Source of the DNA: a virus
Length of the DNA stretch: 64,000 bases
Strand: one strand, 5' to 3'
Virus record (IMG/VR): IMGVR_UViG_3300031841_005424
Span: 1 to 64,000 of that record
Positions 11,956-20,893 of the stretch are shown here, one piece after another. Position numbers and translations under genes: made by a program. The notes under the pieces are model-generated. The model was not told the origin of the DNA and made no database searches. It was given only the letters and a program-made list of their open reading frames with translations. How positions within the stretch are numbered: position 1 is the stretch's first letter; each line of letters starts with the position of its first letter.

Positions 11956-14606
11956 TATTCTAGCCTTTCAAGACCTGCAGAGACCTTGAAGACAGATTTC
12001 ACGTTTTGTAACTTCTTGGTGTCTCTTAGTATCCTAGCCTTGACATCTTCCGGGGAACGAAAGGTGCCGGGTGTCGAAGGAATAAACTTAATCGATAGGC
12101 CAGCAATGTAAGCCCCCTCTGAAATTTTCTGGTTCTTTACAACCACCGTAACTATCGTTACATTCTCGAGGGCTCGCAGATCGGCCAAGATATCATCAAG
12201 GCCTCGGACGCGATCGGATTCTGTGGTCAAGCTATAGGACAACATACAATAGAACTTGTAGATACCCCTTTGGCGGGAACGGCCCTTTTCTTCAAAAATC
12301 GCGCTCTCCACTTCACTAAAAAAGCTGTTTTCTGTTACTCTTCCTTTTCCTAAGAAGGCGTCAATCTCTTCAGCTATATCAATATTCCCTAAACCATGGC
12401 CGTGGGCCTGTCCCTCAGAAACAAAAAAGTCGTCCTCGGTAAAGGGAATCTCCTTTTCTTGTGGGATCACTCCGCCGCGCTGGAGGTACATCCACAAAGG
12501 AACCAATACATAACGGGCTAACTCTTGGTATAGGTCGTTTTCGGTGCCAAGCTTTTTCGATTTCCAAAATCTAGAAGAAATAGAAACTTGCCCTGAATGA
12601 TCGCCCTCAGGACGGTCAAGGCGGTCAAGGGTAGATTTAAGGGCGCGGGTATCACCCCCGAATGACGGATCAGTGAGCGCTTCTCTTGCCATGGCAATTG
12701 TCTGTCTTGCTATATCTGGTAAACCTTCAACAAAGTCTCGCTTGGCTTGGAGCACCTCCGAAGCTATCTCCGATGCTGCTTCCGCTACTGCATTAATGAC
12801 CTTTTCATAATTTTGATCGATAAACTCAACAATATTTAGTACTACATCGATCTCCTGCTGATCTGCTTCCGGGTTCTCCAGAGAGAGCCTAATCTTACCC
12901 TGAAGCCATTCAGTGGAAGGCTGGAGCACATCCAATATATATACCGACAAGGTTTCTGGTATACTTAAATCTTGAATTTTCTTTTGGGCCAGGCCCTTGA
13001 TTGGGAGAACTAGCTGCTTTGCTGCGTAGTCCTGAATCTCTCTATTTAAAGATTGTAGCTTTGAGTCCACTCTTTGTTTTAGTTCTGTTGACGCATACCC
13101 TGAGGGGACTTTTTCACCGAAGGCGTATACTAGTCTTGGAGGCATCCCGGTGACCGGAAAGCTGACCTTACTCTCAAACCTTATTTCCTCTTCACCCACT
13201 GTGTCAAACTTAACAATCTTAAGGTTGTTTAGCTTTGGCTCAGCTATCTCCAAGCTGTCACTAAAAGCATCAAACGCGCTATCCGGAATAAACTCTCCAT
13301 CCATAAGAAACTTCAAAACCACTCTTCGAAGAGTAGCGTGTTCTGAATCTATTTCTGCCATCTTGTCAAGAAAATATTCATACCCATCTGGATTAGGTTC
13401 TGCTTCATCAGCGCTGACCCTGAAACTGAACCGGGTGACTCCGGAATAATCTTCGATCTCTACGTCTTCTAATCCGAAAATCCCTGCTTCGTAGACCCTG
13501 TCAGATATTCTACTAGCTAGCATAGCTATTTCTCTGTAGTCGTCTGGTAATGGTACTTCTCCTTCTTCAAAGATACTGTTGTCCAGTTCTACGTCGAATC
13601 CGCCGGACATCATGACATAGGCACCGTCGCCATAATCACCCACTTCCGCGTCATAGTAACCATGCTGAATCTTAGAATGATATTCTTCGTTAAGCTCATT
13701 GATCCTAGCTTCCCAGCCTGACGTTACATCTGGTGGATCGGTGAGTATGTTTTCTGATCCTGCAAGCAAAAGCTCATCTGCAAATTCCTCAACCTCTTCT
13801 CGTTCTTCATCGTCCAAATCATCAATGGGGTTTTGACCAGTTCTTTTGTGATTAAGGGAGACGGCATTAATGAAAGCTTCGTAGCCGATTTCGTCATCTC
13901 TAGCGTCGAAAAACTCTTCATACTCACCATCACTATCATAAACAACAGCAATCTTATGTAATGGTAGATTATCCTCTATATTGTCGAACCTCATCATTAC
14001 GAAACCCTTTCCGTCTGATGTATATTGATCAAAATAGTTTCTAGATTTCTCTGCGGAAATGCACCACCTTGTATTTCTTCCATAAAAACAAGAAGCTTCT
14101 TTTGTTTTTGGTCGAACCGCAAAGACATCATCGTCGTCATATACGATTTCAGAACCCTCCATAGCCTGCTCTTTCTTTCTCTCTCTCTTTTTTGCCTGGG
14201 TTTCAGGCAACTCATCTAGAGCAGACCTGAGACTGCTTTCATCAAATTTGTAGATATCTTTTTCTTTCATTCTTTGTTGGTTTTTTTCAAACTCGGATAT
14301 CAAAGTAAGAAAGTCATCAGCCACTGCAAGGACAGCTGGGCTGTTCGCTGTTCGATGAGGCCACCATGGTGGATTGCCCATATCCTCTTCATATTTGTTT
14401 TTCATCTCTCTGGCAAACCAGAGCAAATACTTTGAAACACCCCTAGGCCCGAGGGAGTTTTCTATTTGTCGGCGGGCATAGTTTATCCATCCGCCCTCAT
14501 CAAGTAAGGGATACTTTTTTTTGATATCCTTAACCTTCGCCTCTACGATTAGGTCAGGATATCTCTGCTCGAGAAGAAAGCTTCTCCATTTTTTCTGAAA
14601 TTTCAT
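11955..14606 (-). CDS. Large protein of unknown function, possible internal virion protein
   Basis: 883 residues from ATG at 14606 (MKFQKKWRSFLLEQ), AAAGG upstream; a GTG three codons earlier is possible. Recognisable parts: an N-terminal basic 'FLLE' peptide like T4 capsid-targeting sequences, 'CFYGRNTRWCISAE...NYFDQY' at about 170-195 (a signature I associate with uncharacterised large phage proteins), then acidic and helical domains with many Asp/Glu. No catalytic motif identified. A CTATTTA candidate late promoter lies 20 nt before its start. Confidence 0.6.
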   Translation of the reverse strand: MKFQKKWRSFLLEQRYPDLIVEAKVKDIKKKYPLLDEGGWINYARRQIENSLGPRGVSKYLLWFAREMKNKYEEDMGNPPWWPHRTANSPAVLAVADDFLTLISEFEKNQQRMKEKDIYKFDESSLRSALDELPETQAKKRERKKEQAMEGSEIVYDDDDVFAVRPKTKEASCFYGRNTRWCISAEKSRNYFDQYTSDGKGFVMMRFDNIEDNLPLHKIAVVYDSDGEYEEFFDARDDEIGYEAFINAVSLNHKRTGQNPIDDLDDEEREEVEEFADELLLAGSENILTDPPDVTSGWEARINELNEEYHSKIQHGYYDAEVGDYGDGAYVMMSGGFDVELDNSIFEEGEVPLPDDYREIAMLASRISDRVYEAGIFGLEDVEIEDYSGVTRFSFRVSADEAEPNPDGYEYFLDKMAEIDSEHATLRRVVLKFLMDGEFIPDSAFDAFSDSLEIAEPKLNNLKIVKFDTVGEEEIRFESKVSFPVTGMPPRLVYAFGEKVPSGYASTELKQRVDSKLQSLNREIQDYAAKQLVLPIKGLAQKKIQDLSIPETLSVYILDVLQPSTEWLQGKIRLSLENPEADQQEIDVVLNIVEFIDQNYEKVINAVAEAASEIASEVLQAKRDFVEGLPDIARQTIAMAREALTDPSFGGDTRALKSTLDRLDRPEGDHSGQVSISSRFWKSKKLGTENDLYQELARYVLVPLWMYLQRGGVIPQEKEIPFTEDDFFVSEGQAHGHGLGNIDIAEEIDAFLGKGRVTENSFFSEVESAIFEEKGRSRQRGIYKFYCMLSYSLTTESDRVRGLDDILADLRALENVTIVTVVVKNQKISEGAYIAGLSIKFIPSTPGTFRSPEDVKARILRDTKKLQNVKSVFKVSAGLERLE

Positions 14607-14625
14607 AAAAAACACCTTTATATTC

Positions 14626-14632
14626 TAAATAG
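14626..14632 (-). promoter_or_regulatory. CTATTTA candidate late promoter
   Basis: CTATTTA on the minus strand, 19 nt before the ATG of the 883-aa gene, with AAAGGTG between. The same heptamer precedes several virion genes in this window. Confidence 0.4.
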
Positions 14633-14650
14633 TAACTTGTAAAGGACCGT

Positions 14651-14989
14651 TCAATAAAAAATCTGTATTGCTATAATCAACATAGAAAGAAACAAACAGA
14701 GCATGGTTTTGGTTGTGAACATTGACTCTCCCAGCAAATAATAGGTCAATATTGGAAATATCACAAATCCAGTGCAAGAGCCGATAAAACGAGCAGACCA
14801 AACAGAACCAGTCGCTTCGCTTACAAGCTTCCATGCGTACCAGAAGGATATACTAGCGGGGATTCCTATAGCTATGGCAGATAATATCGGCTTGTCTTTC
14901 CACCATTCTGACATTTTCTGTAAGTTAAGTTGATACCAGCCAAAAATTTGACCTAAAAAAAATATTGCAATACCTAGCCAGAGCTTCAT
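14651..14989 (-). CDS. Small membrane protein, DMT-transporter-like half
   Basis: 112 residues with four hydrophobic helices (about 3-20, 34-55, 63-85, 92-112). The last two (PILTYYLLGESMFTTKTMLC) resemble the final helices of drug/metabolite-type transporters, which end with 'P.L..LLGE.....K'. Very similar small membrane proteins occur in marine T4-like phages, by recollection. Role unknown. ATG overlaps the stop of the next gene upstream. Confidence 0.7.
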   Translation of the reverse strand: MKLWLGIAIFFLGQIFGWYQLNLQKMSEWWKDKPILSAIAIGIPASISFWYAWKLVSEATGSVWSARFIGSCTGFVIFPILTYYLLGESMFTTKTMLCLFLSMLIIAIQIFY

Positions 14990-15336
14990 CAGTGTACTCT
15001 TAAGGAAACGTTGCCAATATTAGAAATAACAGCCATTTCTAAGCTGTGGGCTAACGTCGCAATCAATTGTATTTCCTGTGCCGATAAGTGTACCTCAGAT
15101 ACGTCTGCCTCAATCGACTGTTCTTCTAGTTCGCTTATGCGTTCGTTGAGGATCTGAGCTGATAATCTCATCTCTAACAACGAGATAAGAAGGTCCCCCT
15201 TTAGTTCAAAGAGGCCGCTGTAATGATCTTTTAAGAGGGAGTCTGCTCTTTGAAGGTAGGAAGAAACGGGCTCGTTTATCGCCTTTAACGTAGAGACCTT
15301 AACTTTAAGTGCATCACTTTTGGACGACTTGTCCAT
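14989..15336 (-). CDS. Hypothetical helical protein
   Basis: 115 residues, mostly helical (LQRADSLLKDHYSGLFELKGDLL; EMRLSAQILNERISELEEQ), ending 'GNVSLRVH'. Overlaps the membrane-protein gene by 1 nt and follows the glutaredoxin gene by 3 nt. No motif recognised. Confidence 0.65.
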   Translation of the reverse strand: MDKSSKSDALKVKVSTLKAINEPVSSYLQRADSLLKDHYSGLFELKGDLLISLLEMRLSAQILNERISELEEQSIEADVSEVHLSAQEIQLIATLAHSLEMAVISNIGNVSLRVH

Positions 15337-15339
15337 TTC

Positions 15340-15600
15340 TTACTCCTCTTTCTTTGTTTCAACTATTAGTTCTGAATATCCACCTACTTTTCTAGTATAG
15401 CCTGTGGCCTTGTTGTTTTCAAGTATAATCGGAACCGTTTCCTGATCATAAAACTTTTTATAGTCCTCCAAGATATGCTGTCGGGTTTCATAGTCGCAAA
15501 AAACATATTCCAAGGGCATACTTTTACAATAATCTACAGCAAGGGCACAGAAGGTACAACTCGACCTTCCAAAGATTAAGTACCTAATATCGTTAGCCAT
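15340..15600 (-). CDS. Glutaredoxin-like protein
   Basis: 86 residues with a thioredoxin fold: strand 'YLIFGRSSCTFC' (active CxxC = C15-x-x-C18), 'YVFCDYETRQHI', cis-Pro segment 'ETVPIIL' and the 'VGGYSELI' turn. Such proteins reduce ribonucleotide reductase or protein disulfides. The class II reductase in this window also uses a C-terminal Cys pair, a plausible partner. Confidence 0.85.
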   Translation of the reverse strand: MANDIRYLIFGRSSCTFCALAVDYCKSMPLEYVFCDYETRQHILEDYKKFYDQETVPIILENNKATGYTRKVGGYSELIVETKKEE

Positions 15601-15880
15601 TTAAGAGCCTTGTCTTTGCAGAAGCATCATTTATCGCTGAATAGATATGATCAGCTGTACCTACAGCTATGACTTCTTCGATTTTGCTGCCATGGTTAAT
15701 TTTCAAGAGAGAGAACTCAGCACTCGAAAACTCGGATTTCTCTAGAAGCAAAAAATTCTGCGCTCCATCATAATCAGTGATCGAAACTATATTGGAACTG
15801 TTAACATACATACTTTTGCAGTATATATCTCTTTTATAGCCATTGTTCTCTATCATTAATCTCTTTATTTTTATAAGCAT
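15593..15880 (-). CDS. Hypothetical small protein
   Basis: 95 residues, beta-rich (MYVNSSNIVSITDYDG, FLLLEKSEFSSAEFSLLKI), C-terminal helix 'TADHIYSAINDASAKTRLL'. The opening resembles proteins with a single 'IVSI.d.dG' beta-sheet such as Hfq-like or RemA-like folds, but not enough to assign. Overlaps glutaredoxin by 8 nt. Confidence 0.6.
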   Translation of the reverse strand: MLIKIKRLMIENNGYKRDIYCKSMYVNSSNIVSITDYDGAQNFLLLEKSEFSSAEFSLLKINHGSKIEEVIAVGTADHIYSAINDASAKTRLLNG

Positions 15881-15890
15881 TTTACTCTCA

Positions 15891-16160
15891 CTACTCTAAC
15901 GTTTTCAACACAAAGGCACAAATAAGACCCACAACACTGGTGAAAAGTGTCCAAATCATCTTAGAGGATGTTGTTTTCCAGGTCTCCAACTCTCTCAGCC
16001 TTGCATACAGGCCTTGATCGGGATTATAGACTGCTTCTTTTATTTTAGCGATGTCTTCTGACATCTCTTCTTGTTTATCTCTCAAAACATCAATACCATT
16101 ACAAACCTTGTCAAGCTTTCCTTGCATTTCCAACATACAAAGTCTATTTTCTTCATTCAT
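15891..16160 (-). CDS. XhlA-like coiled-coil membrane protein
   Basis: 89 residues from ATG at 16160 (MNEENRLCML), GGAGGG 7 nt upstream. A long coiled coil (MQGKLDKVCNGIDVLRDKQEE) leads to one C-terminal transmembrane helix (MIWTLFTSVVGLICAFVL). This topology is that of XhlA-type or holin-associated phage proteins, so a lysis-accessory role is possible. It lies directly downstream of groEL. Confidence 0.55.
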   Translation of the reverse strand: MNEENRLCMLEMQGKLDKVCNGIDVLRDKQEEMSEDIAKIKEAVYNPDQGLYARLRELETWKTTSSKMIWTLFTSVVGLICAFVLKTLE

Positions 16161-16181
16161 AGCGCAGCCCTCCACATGTTT

Positions 16182-16203
16182 ATACTACTCTTGTAAGTAG
16201 TAT
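16182..16203 (-). promoter_or_regulatory. AT-rich hairpin after groEL
   Basis: Perfect 8-bp stem ATACTACT/AGTAGTAT with a 6-nt loop, 4 nt after the groEL stop. No T-run follows on the minus strand, so it is more likely an mRNA 3'-end stabiliser or weak attenuator than a terminator. Confidence 0.45.
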
Positions 16204-16206
16204 TCT

Positions 16207-17772
16207 CTAGTGGACAATACTGTGATTAGTCAATAAAAGAGTACTAGCAACTGAAATAGCATTCTTTACAGCGCATCTAGTAACTTTCGCTGGATCAATG
16301 ACTCCTGACTGGAAGAGGTCTTCTTTTTTGTTTGTAAGAAAATTGAAACCCTCTTTTTCGCCGCAGGCACCAAGGGTTAGTCTAAGCACCTCTGGGTTGT
16401 GTCCTGCGTTGACAGCCATGGTGTTAAATGGTGATTGTAGCGCTTTTCTGATAATGGTGAGTGCAGTTTCCTGTTCTTCGTTATCAAACTCCACGTCTAA
16501 GGCTTCTGAAACCTTCAGTAGGGTCATACCACCTCCGAGAACAATCCCCTCTTGCTGGGCACTATTAACGGCTTCCAGAGCATCTTCGATTCTGTGCTTC
16601 TTCTCAACCAACTCTACTTCAGAGTTTGCACCAACACGAATAATACCAACGCCAGAAGAGAGACGTGTGATTCTGTCCTGAAGGCGGGCTGCAGCATGAA
16701 GGTCCTCAGTGTCTTCAATTTCATTTTTGATCTCCTCTATTCTAGATTCTACCAAGTCATAATCTCCCTCACCATCAACTACAGTAGTTCTAGACTTACT
16801 GATCTCGATAGAGCGAGACGTGCCAAAATCAGACAAAGACACATCAGATAACTTATGTCCCATAGTCTGTTGTAAGAAAGTGGCTCCAGTTGCTGTAGCA
16901 AGATCACTCATAATGCCTCTTCTATCTTCGCCATAACTTGGAGCCTTAACGGCTGCAACTTTCATAGAACCTCTGATCGTATTCATAATCAAAGCTGCTA
17001 AGGCCTGACCTTCGATCTCTTCGGCAACAATGACGAATGGCCTGCCCTCTCGGGCGGCAATTTCAAGTGAAGGCAAGATATCTGCAACTTGCTCAATCTT
17101 GTTATCGGTGATAAGGAACATTGGGTTATCGTATTTGACGAGTCCAAGTCGCTCATCAGTAACGAATGCCCTGGCAGCATATCCTGAGCTGAATTTAAAC
17201 CCCTCCACCAGTTCCAGGGTTGTCTCGTGGGACCTGGCTTCCTCGATTGAAATAGAGCCGTTCTTACCCACCTTATCTACTGCCGTGGCAACTAGGTCCC
17301 CAATGACTGCATCATTGTTTGCAGAAATTGTAGCTACATGTCTGACGTCCTCAATTGAGGATACGGGTGTAGCCAAGGACGAGATGCCTTCACAGACAAC
17401 TTCGCAGCATTTATCTAGGCCTCTCTTAATCTCGATAGGGGAGACGCCGGCCTCAATGTGCTTATTAGCCTGACGGAGAATTTCTCTAGCTAGAATCGTA
17501 CTAGTAGTAGTCCCATCACCTGCTTCAGAGTTGGTCATCGCAGAAACCTGCTTGACAATCTGGGCTCCAGCATTCATGTGAGGGTCTTCAAAATCCATAT
17601 TCACCGCAACGGTGACTCCATCTTTTGTGATGAATGGCATCTTATCTTTCTGGTGGATAAGAACATTTTGACCCTTTGGTCCAAGGGTAGTCGCAACATA
17701 ATCAGCCAGAGTATTCACTCCCTCTAAGACCTTGTTGCGTAAGGTCTGGCCGTGTTCTAACTTAGTAGTCAT
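16207..17772 (-). CDS. groEL: GroEL-type chaperonin (Hsp60)
   Basis: 521 residues, slightly shorter than E. coli GroEL. Equatorial ATP site: 'TLGPKGQNVLI', 'TKDGVTVAVNM' with the ATP-hydrolysis Asp, and 'GDGTTTSTIL'; apical part present (YAARAFVTDERLGLVKYDNP, EGQALAALIMNTIRG); C-terminal equatorial 'VLGGGMTLLKVSEAL'. The Gly-Gly-Met tail is missing. Phage-coded GroELs refold capsid and other virion proteins in single-ring or double-ring form. It has its own promoter. A GroES-like gene is present but 15 kb away (32599-32934). Confidence 0.97.
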   Translation of the reverse strand: MTTKLEHGQTLRNKVLEGVNTLADYVATTLGPKGQNVLIHQKDKMPFITKDGVTVAVNMDFEDPHMNAGAQIVKQVSAMTNSEAGDGTTTSTILAREILRQANKHIEAGVSPIEIKRGLDKCCEVVCEGISSLATPVSSIEDVRHVATISANNDAVIGDLVATAVDKVGKNGSISIEEARSHETTLELVEGFKFSSGYAARAFVTDERLGLVKYDNPMFLITDNKIEQVADILPSLEIAAREGRPFVIVAEEIEGQALAALIMNTIRGSMKVAAVKAPSYGEDRRGIMSDLATATGATFLQQTMGHKLSDVSLSDFGTSRSIEISKSRTTVVDGEGDYDLVESRIEEIKNEIEDTEDLHAAARLQDRITRLSSGVGIIRVGANSEVELVEKKHRIEDALEAVNSAQQEGIVLGGGMTLLKVSEALDVEFDNEEQETALTIIRKALQSPFNTMAVNAGHNPEVLRLTLGACGEKEGFNFLTNKKEDLFQSGVIDPAKVTRCAVKNAISVASTLLLTNHSIVH

Positions 17773-17796
17773 GTAACCTCTCTTTGTTATACTACT

Positions 17797-17824
17797 ATTA
17801 TAATGTAATTTGAAAAAAAGTCAA
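17797..17824 (-). promoter_or_regulatory. Sigma70-type promoter for groEL
   Basis: TTGACT (17819-17824), 16-bp spacer, TATAAT (17797-17802), about 24 nt before the ATG at 17772, with AGAGAGG in between. Confidence 0.78.
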
Positions 17825-17838
17825 GTGGTTTTTTAGTT

Positions 17839-19776
17839 TTATTCTTCACTGGCCTGCTTGAGATCAGTTGTTCTTTGAATGATGTCGTTTGAAGCGTCGA
17901 TAGCTGCGTCTGCCATAGCTTCGTCTTGCATCCCGCCAGCCATGTAAGAATAGGTGTTGTCTTGTACGTTCTTTACGCTTAAGAAGATACCGAAGATAGC
18001 ATCGTTAATAAGACTAGTCATTCTGTTTAGCATGTTTTGTGTATTCTGCATACCTATTTGAAGTTCTGCAAACTTTGGCTCTGTCTGCCCTTCTGGTAAC
18101 GTTCTTTGTTTCGTGAGGGTGTGGACTTTTGCCACGACAGATTGGTTTAGGTTGAACTGCTCGGTTGTAAGATACCCATAACATTGCTTTAGTGCAGCTT
18201 TTCTCTCCTCGTCGGAGCGACCTTCGGCATTATACCATTTTAATGATTCCTCAATTGAGGCAAACAAATTAGATGGTCCGCCACCAGATTTCAGCTTCCC
18301 AAGACGCTCATCTTTTAGTTTGGATTTGGAATAAACAGATAGAACACTGTCTTCGCCTGCTGCTGTTCCTTTTCCACCATTGTTAGCGTTCTTTGCACAA
18401 GTAGCTAGATTCCTTGCCTTCGTTTTTAACGCCTTGGCATCAAGGCCTTGGACGGCTGGATGGTTCGCTGCTTGTGCTTGCGTTAAAGCACCGAGTATAA
18501 CACTCTGCAAAGCACTCCATCCTTTACGGCCGTCGTCTCCTCTGGCGTCTTGACCCATCATTTTTGAGTCGCCCCTAGAAACATAAGCTGGGGTTGGCTC
18601 AAAGTCTTCTGGAGGCTCTTCTCCCTTCTTTTCTAGCTTTTCAAGATACTCCTTATCGGGACTGTAAAATACGAAGTAGGTGTCTTCTGTGGACCAGTTT
18701 ATTGCTGCTGTAATCATACGAAATAGATCCTCATCTACTTGGCCCATTTCATTTCCATTTGCAACCTGTGTTTCATTATACACTGCAATTTCTTTCTTGA
18801 AAGCGTTCAAAAATACATTCTCAAGCTGTTCTGGAGAAGGGACAGCGGAACCTGGTAGAGTTGCTGCAAAGTCAGGTGTCTCGCCAGACATGAAAGATAC
18901 AGGAAGCTGAATGCACTTTTGAGACTTTGCTGATGAGCGGGCGAGGATGTCAAATACGTTTTCCAGTGTAAAGTCAAACTGATACCAGCGAAGTATTCCG
19001 TTGATGTCTAGACCTTCTTTTTGGCCACCTTCAAACTCTTTTGTTACCGCAAGATAACGCATGAATGGGTGGTCAAAAGCCTCCTTCTGTTCTGCTAAAT
19101 CGTTCGCTAGATCGGTAAATGAACCACCAACGTGCAGTTTGCCTTCCTGATAAAGCTTTAGAGAGATAGGCGTGTTTGTTCCATCTGCTCTTGAAACAAA
19201 GTCAGCAATGGTTCCTGTGTTTGCTTTAACCTGATAACCAGAAACAAGAACAGCAAGGAAAGCTTCAAAGTTAAACCCTGCTGATGCAGCATTAAAGTTT
19301 GAGATAACTTTTGTAAGTGTCTTGAAGAAGGTTAAATACCCAAGAGCCGCTGCGATTTGTCTTGGCATTGATGAACTACCTTCTGGAAACATTTCCTGCA
19401 TTGCTGCGTCGGGGTCGTCATAGAACTTTGCCAAAGAGTTAATTTTTGTTTGGAAGCTGTCACCTTGGATTTTGGAAAGAAACTGCTCTAGCTTCTTTCT
19501 TTCGGGGCCAGAGACTGCTGTGTCTCCCTCACCTGTAAGGTTCGTCCATCCAAGTTCCGAAACTGCAATCTCTGGGACTGCCTGCAAAGTCATTGAGACT
19601 TCTTTTCTCTCATTAACAAACTGCTCTCTAAGAAGCTCTATTTCGCTTTTGTGGGTCTTAAAAAGCTTGTCTTTTTCTACCTCATAGACTTCTGCGATTA
19701 GACCATAAAGGTCTCCAAAAGTTGAAAGCGATGGTTTCTTGTTGTTCTCAGATAAAAATTCTTTGTGCCAGGTCAT
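17839..19776 (-). CDS. Large protein of unknown function, possible internal virion protein
   Basis: 645 residues. N-terminus MTWHKEFLSEN resembles a T4 capsid-targeting peptide. At about 165-235 'FEAFLAVLVSG...TGTIADFV...PISLKLYQEGKLHVGGSFTDL' is a striking block with E...D...S-x-K order that could be a degenerate PD-(D/E)XK core; this is a weak inference. The rest is helical, Ala/Lys/Asn-rich, with an alpha-helical tail (MADAAIDASNDIIQRTTDLK). AGGGG precedes the ATG. It lies between groEL and clpP. Confidence 0.55.
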   Translation of the reverse strand: MTWHKEFLSENNKKPSLSTFGDLYGLIAEVYEVEKDKLFKTHKSEIELLREQFVNERKEVSMTLQAVPEIAVSELGWTNLTGEGDTAVSGPERKKLEQFLSKIQGDSFQTKINSLAKFYDDPDAAMQEMFPEGSSSMPRQIAAALGYLTFFKTLTKVISNFNAASAGFNFEAFLAVLVSGYQVKANTGTIADFVSRADGTNTPISLKLYQEGKLHVGGSFTDLANDLAEQKEAFDHPFMRYLAVTKEFEGGQKEGLDINGILRWYQFDFTLENVFDILARSSAKSQKCIQLPVSFMSGETPDFAATLPGSAVPSPEQLENVFLNAFKKEIAVYNETQVANGNEMGQVDEDLFRMITAAINWSTEDTYFVFYSPDKEYLEKLEKKGEEPPEDFEPTPAYVSRGDSKMMGQDARGDDGRKGWSALQSVILGALTQAQAANHPAVQGLDAKALKTKARNLATCAKNANNGGKGTAAGEDSVLSVYSKSKLKDERLGKLKSGGGPSNLFASIEESLKWYNAEGRSDEERKAALKQCYGYLTTEQFNLNQSVVAKVHTLTKQRTLPEGQTEPKFAELQIGMQNTQNMLNRMTSLINDAIFGIFLSVKNVQDNTYSYMAGGMQDEAMADAAIDASNDIIQRTTDLKQASEE

Positions 19777-19796
19777 GATCTATCCCCTTGGTATAA

Positions 19797-20516
19797 TTAG
19801 ATTATTTCGTCAGCAATGCCCAACTTAATTGCTTCCTCTGCAGAGATGTAAACATCTCTCTGAGTCTTGAGCATTCTCTTGATCTTCGTCTTGGTCATCT
19901 TCGTATATCCAGCCAAGGTTTCTATGTAGCTGTCCTGAACCCACTTGATTTCTTCTAGCTCATTTTCCATATTGAAGATTGTTCCGCCGGCTCCTGCGAG
20001 CACGTTATGTAACATGATCCTGCAGTTCTTGCCAATCTTTCTACGGCCTGGGGTGCCTGCTGCCAGAATCGGTACACCTGCAGACATAACCTTACCTATT
20101 CCTATTGTCTCTATGTCGCAAGTTCTTTCCTTTATCATGTCCATAACATCCAAGATAGAAAACATATCAGATGCTACTCCACCATGAGTTGAAACGTACA
20201 TCTGAATAGGTCTTGCGACGGTCAAGACTGGAGATTTTGGATCAGATGGATTCTCGAAAATCTGTGTAAGAGAGCTGCTCTCTAAATACAACAAAGCAGC
20301 AACCACATCTGCACCTCGGGGCTCAGATATATCCCCATAAAGGCTTATCGTTCTTAATTCTGGAGTATCATCCTGGGGTGGCTGGATATTGTTGATAATA
20401 ACGAATTTTTTATCATCAATCGAGTCTAGTGTCGTTGGCTCCAAGTCTATGTGTTGGAGTTCTTCTGCTTTCTTTTTCTTGTTTTTGTTCTTTTTGTCTT
20501 TCTTTTTATCGCTCAT
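19797..20516 (-). CDS. clpP: ClpP-like serine protease
   Basis: 239 residues. A Lys-rich N-terminal extension of about 20 residues precedes the ClpP fold: 'GDISEPRGADVVAALLYLES', 'MYVSTHGGVASDMFSILDVM', catalytic Ser145 (GKVMSAGVPILAAG), His170 (IMLHNVLAGAGG) and Asp221 (TQRDVYISAEEA). ClpP-type proteases work with Clp ATPases or, in phages, in head maturation or proteome turnover. No T4 gp21-type prohead protease is seen in the window, so a maturation role cannot be excluded. Confidence 0.9.
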   Translation of the reverse strand: MSDKKKDKKNKNKKKKAEELQHIDLEPTTLDSIDDKKFVIINNIQPPQDDTPELRTISLYGDISEPRGADVVAALLYLESSSLTQIFENPSDPKSPVLTVARPIQMYVSTHGGVASDMFSILDVMDMIKERTCDIETIGIGKVMSAGVPILAAGTPGRRKIGKNCRIMLHNVLAGAGGTIFNMENELEEIKWVQDSYIETLAGYTKMTKTKIKRMLKTQRDVYISAEEAIKLGIADEII

Positions 20517-20761
20517 TTTATCTCTTTCACAATAATATTGTTGTCTAAGCTGCCTATAAAAGCCACAAACTCATCATTTGATGAGAAAACTTTCTTAAAA
20601 ATTAATATTTCCTCATCCTTTGTCGTATCCACACCTTGTGCGACATTAGACCAATCCGAAAACATGTCAAAAATATATTTTTCTTCTTCTACGGGGAAAG
20701 ACAACTGAATTCTATATTCGTTTTCTTGCCTCCAGAAGACCCCTCTTGTTTTTTCTTTCAT
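20513..20761 (-). CDS. Hypothetical small protein
   Basis: 82 residues (MKEKTRGVFWRQENEYRIQL...), mixed alpha-beta, with 'EEEKYIFDMFSDWSNVAQGV' and a terminal 'DNNIIVKEIK'. Overlaps clpP by 4 nt and follows the promoter at 20802-20830. Family not recognised. Confidence 0.6.
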   Translation of the reverse strand: MKEKTRGVFWRQENEYRIQLSFPVEEEKYIFDMFSDWSNVAQGVDTTKDEEILIFKKVFSSNDEFVAFIGSLDNNIIVKEIK

Positions 20762-20801
20762 AACAAATGCACTCCGAAAATTGTGAGCACTTGTTATAAC
20801 T

Positions 20802-20830
20802 ATTATAACAGAAATGTTTTAGCATGTATA
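20802..20830 (-). promoter_or_regulatory. Extended -10 promoter before clpP operon
   Basis: TATACA (20825-20830), 17-bp spacer, TGT-TATAAT (20802-20810). The -10 is perfect and extended by TG. It lies directly after the terminator at 20832-20862 and would drive the 82-aa gene and clpP. Confidence 0.65.
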
Positions 20831-20831
20831 T

Positions 20832-20862
20832 AAAAAAACCCCAAAGATTTTAGTCTTTGGGG
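20832..20862 (-). terminator. Strong terminator after the acidic-repeat gene
   Basis: 9-bp stem CCCCAAAGA/TCTTTGGGG, 6-nt loop, seven T following on the minus strand. The plus strand has TTTT after the stem, so it may act weakly both ways. Confidence 0.9.
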
Positions 20863-20893
20863 TTTTGGATCCAAATGAGTGAAAATAAGATCC

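Noticed and set aside
17839-19776. Assignment of the 645-aa protein as a nuclease
   Set aside because: Only a loose E...D...S-x-K pattern is visible; not enough to name a PD-(D/E)XK enzyme.
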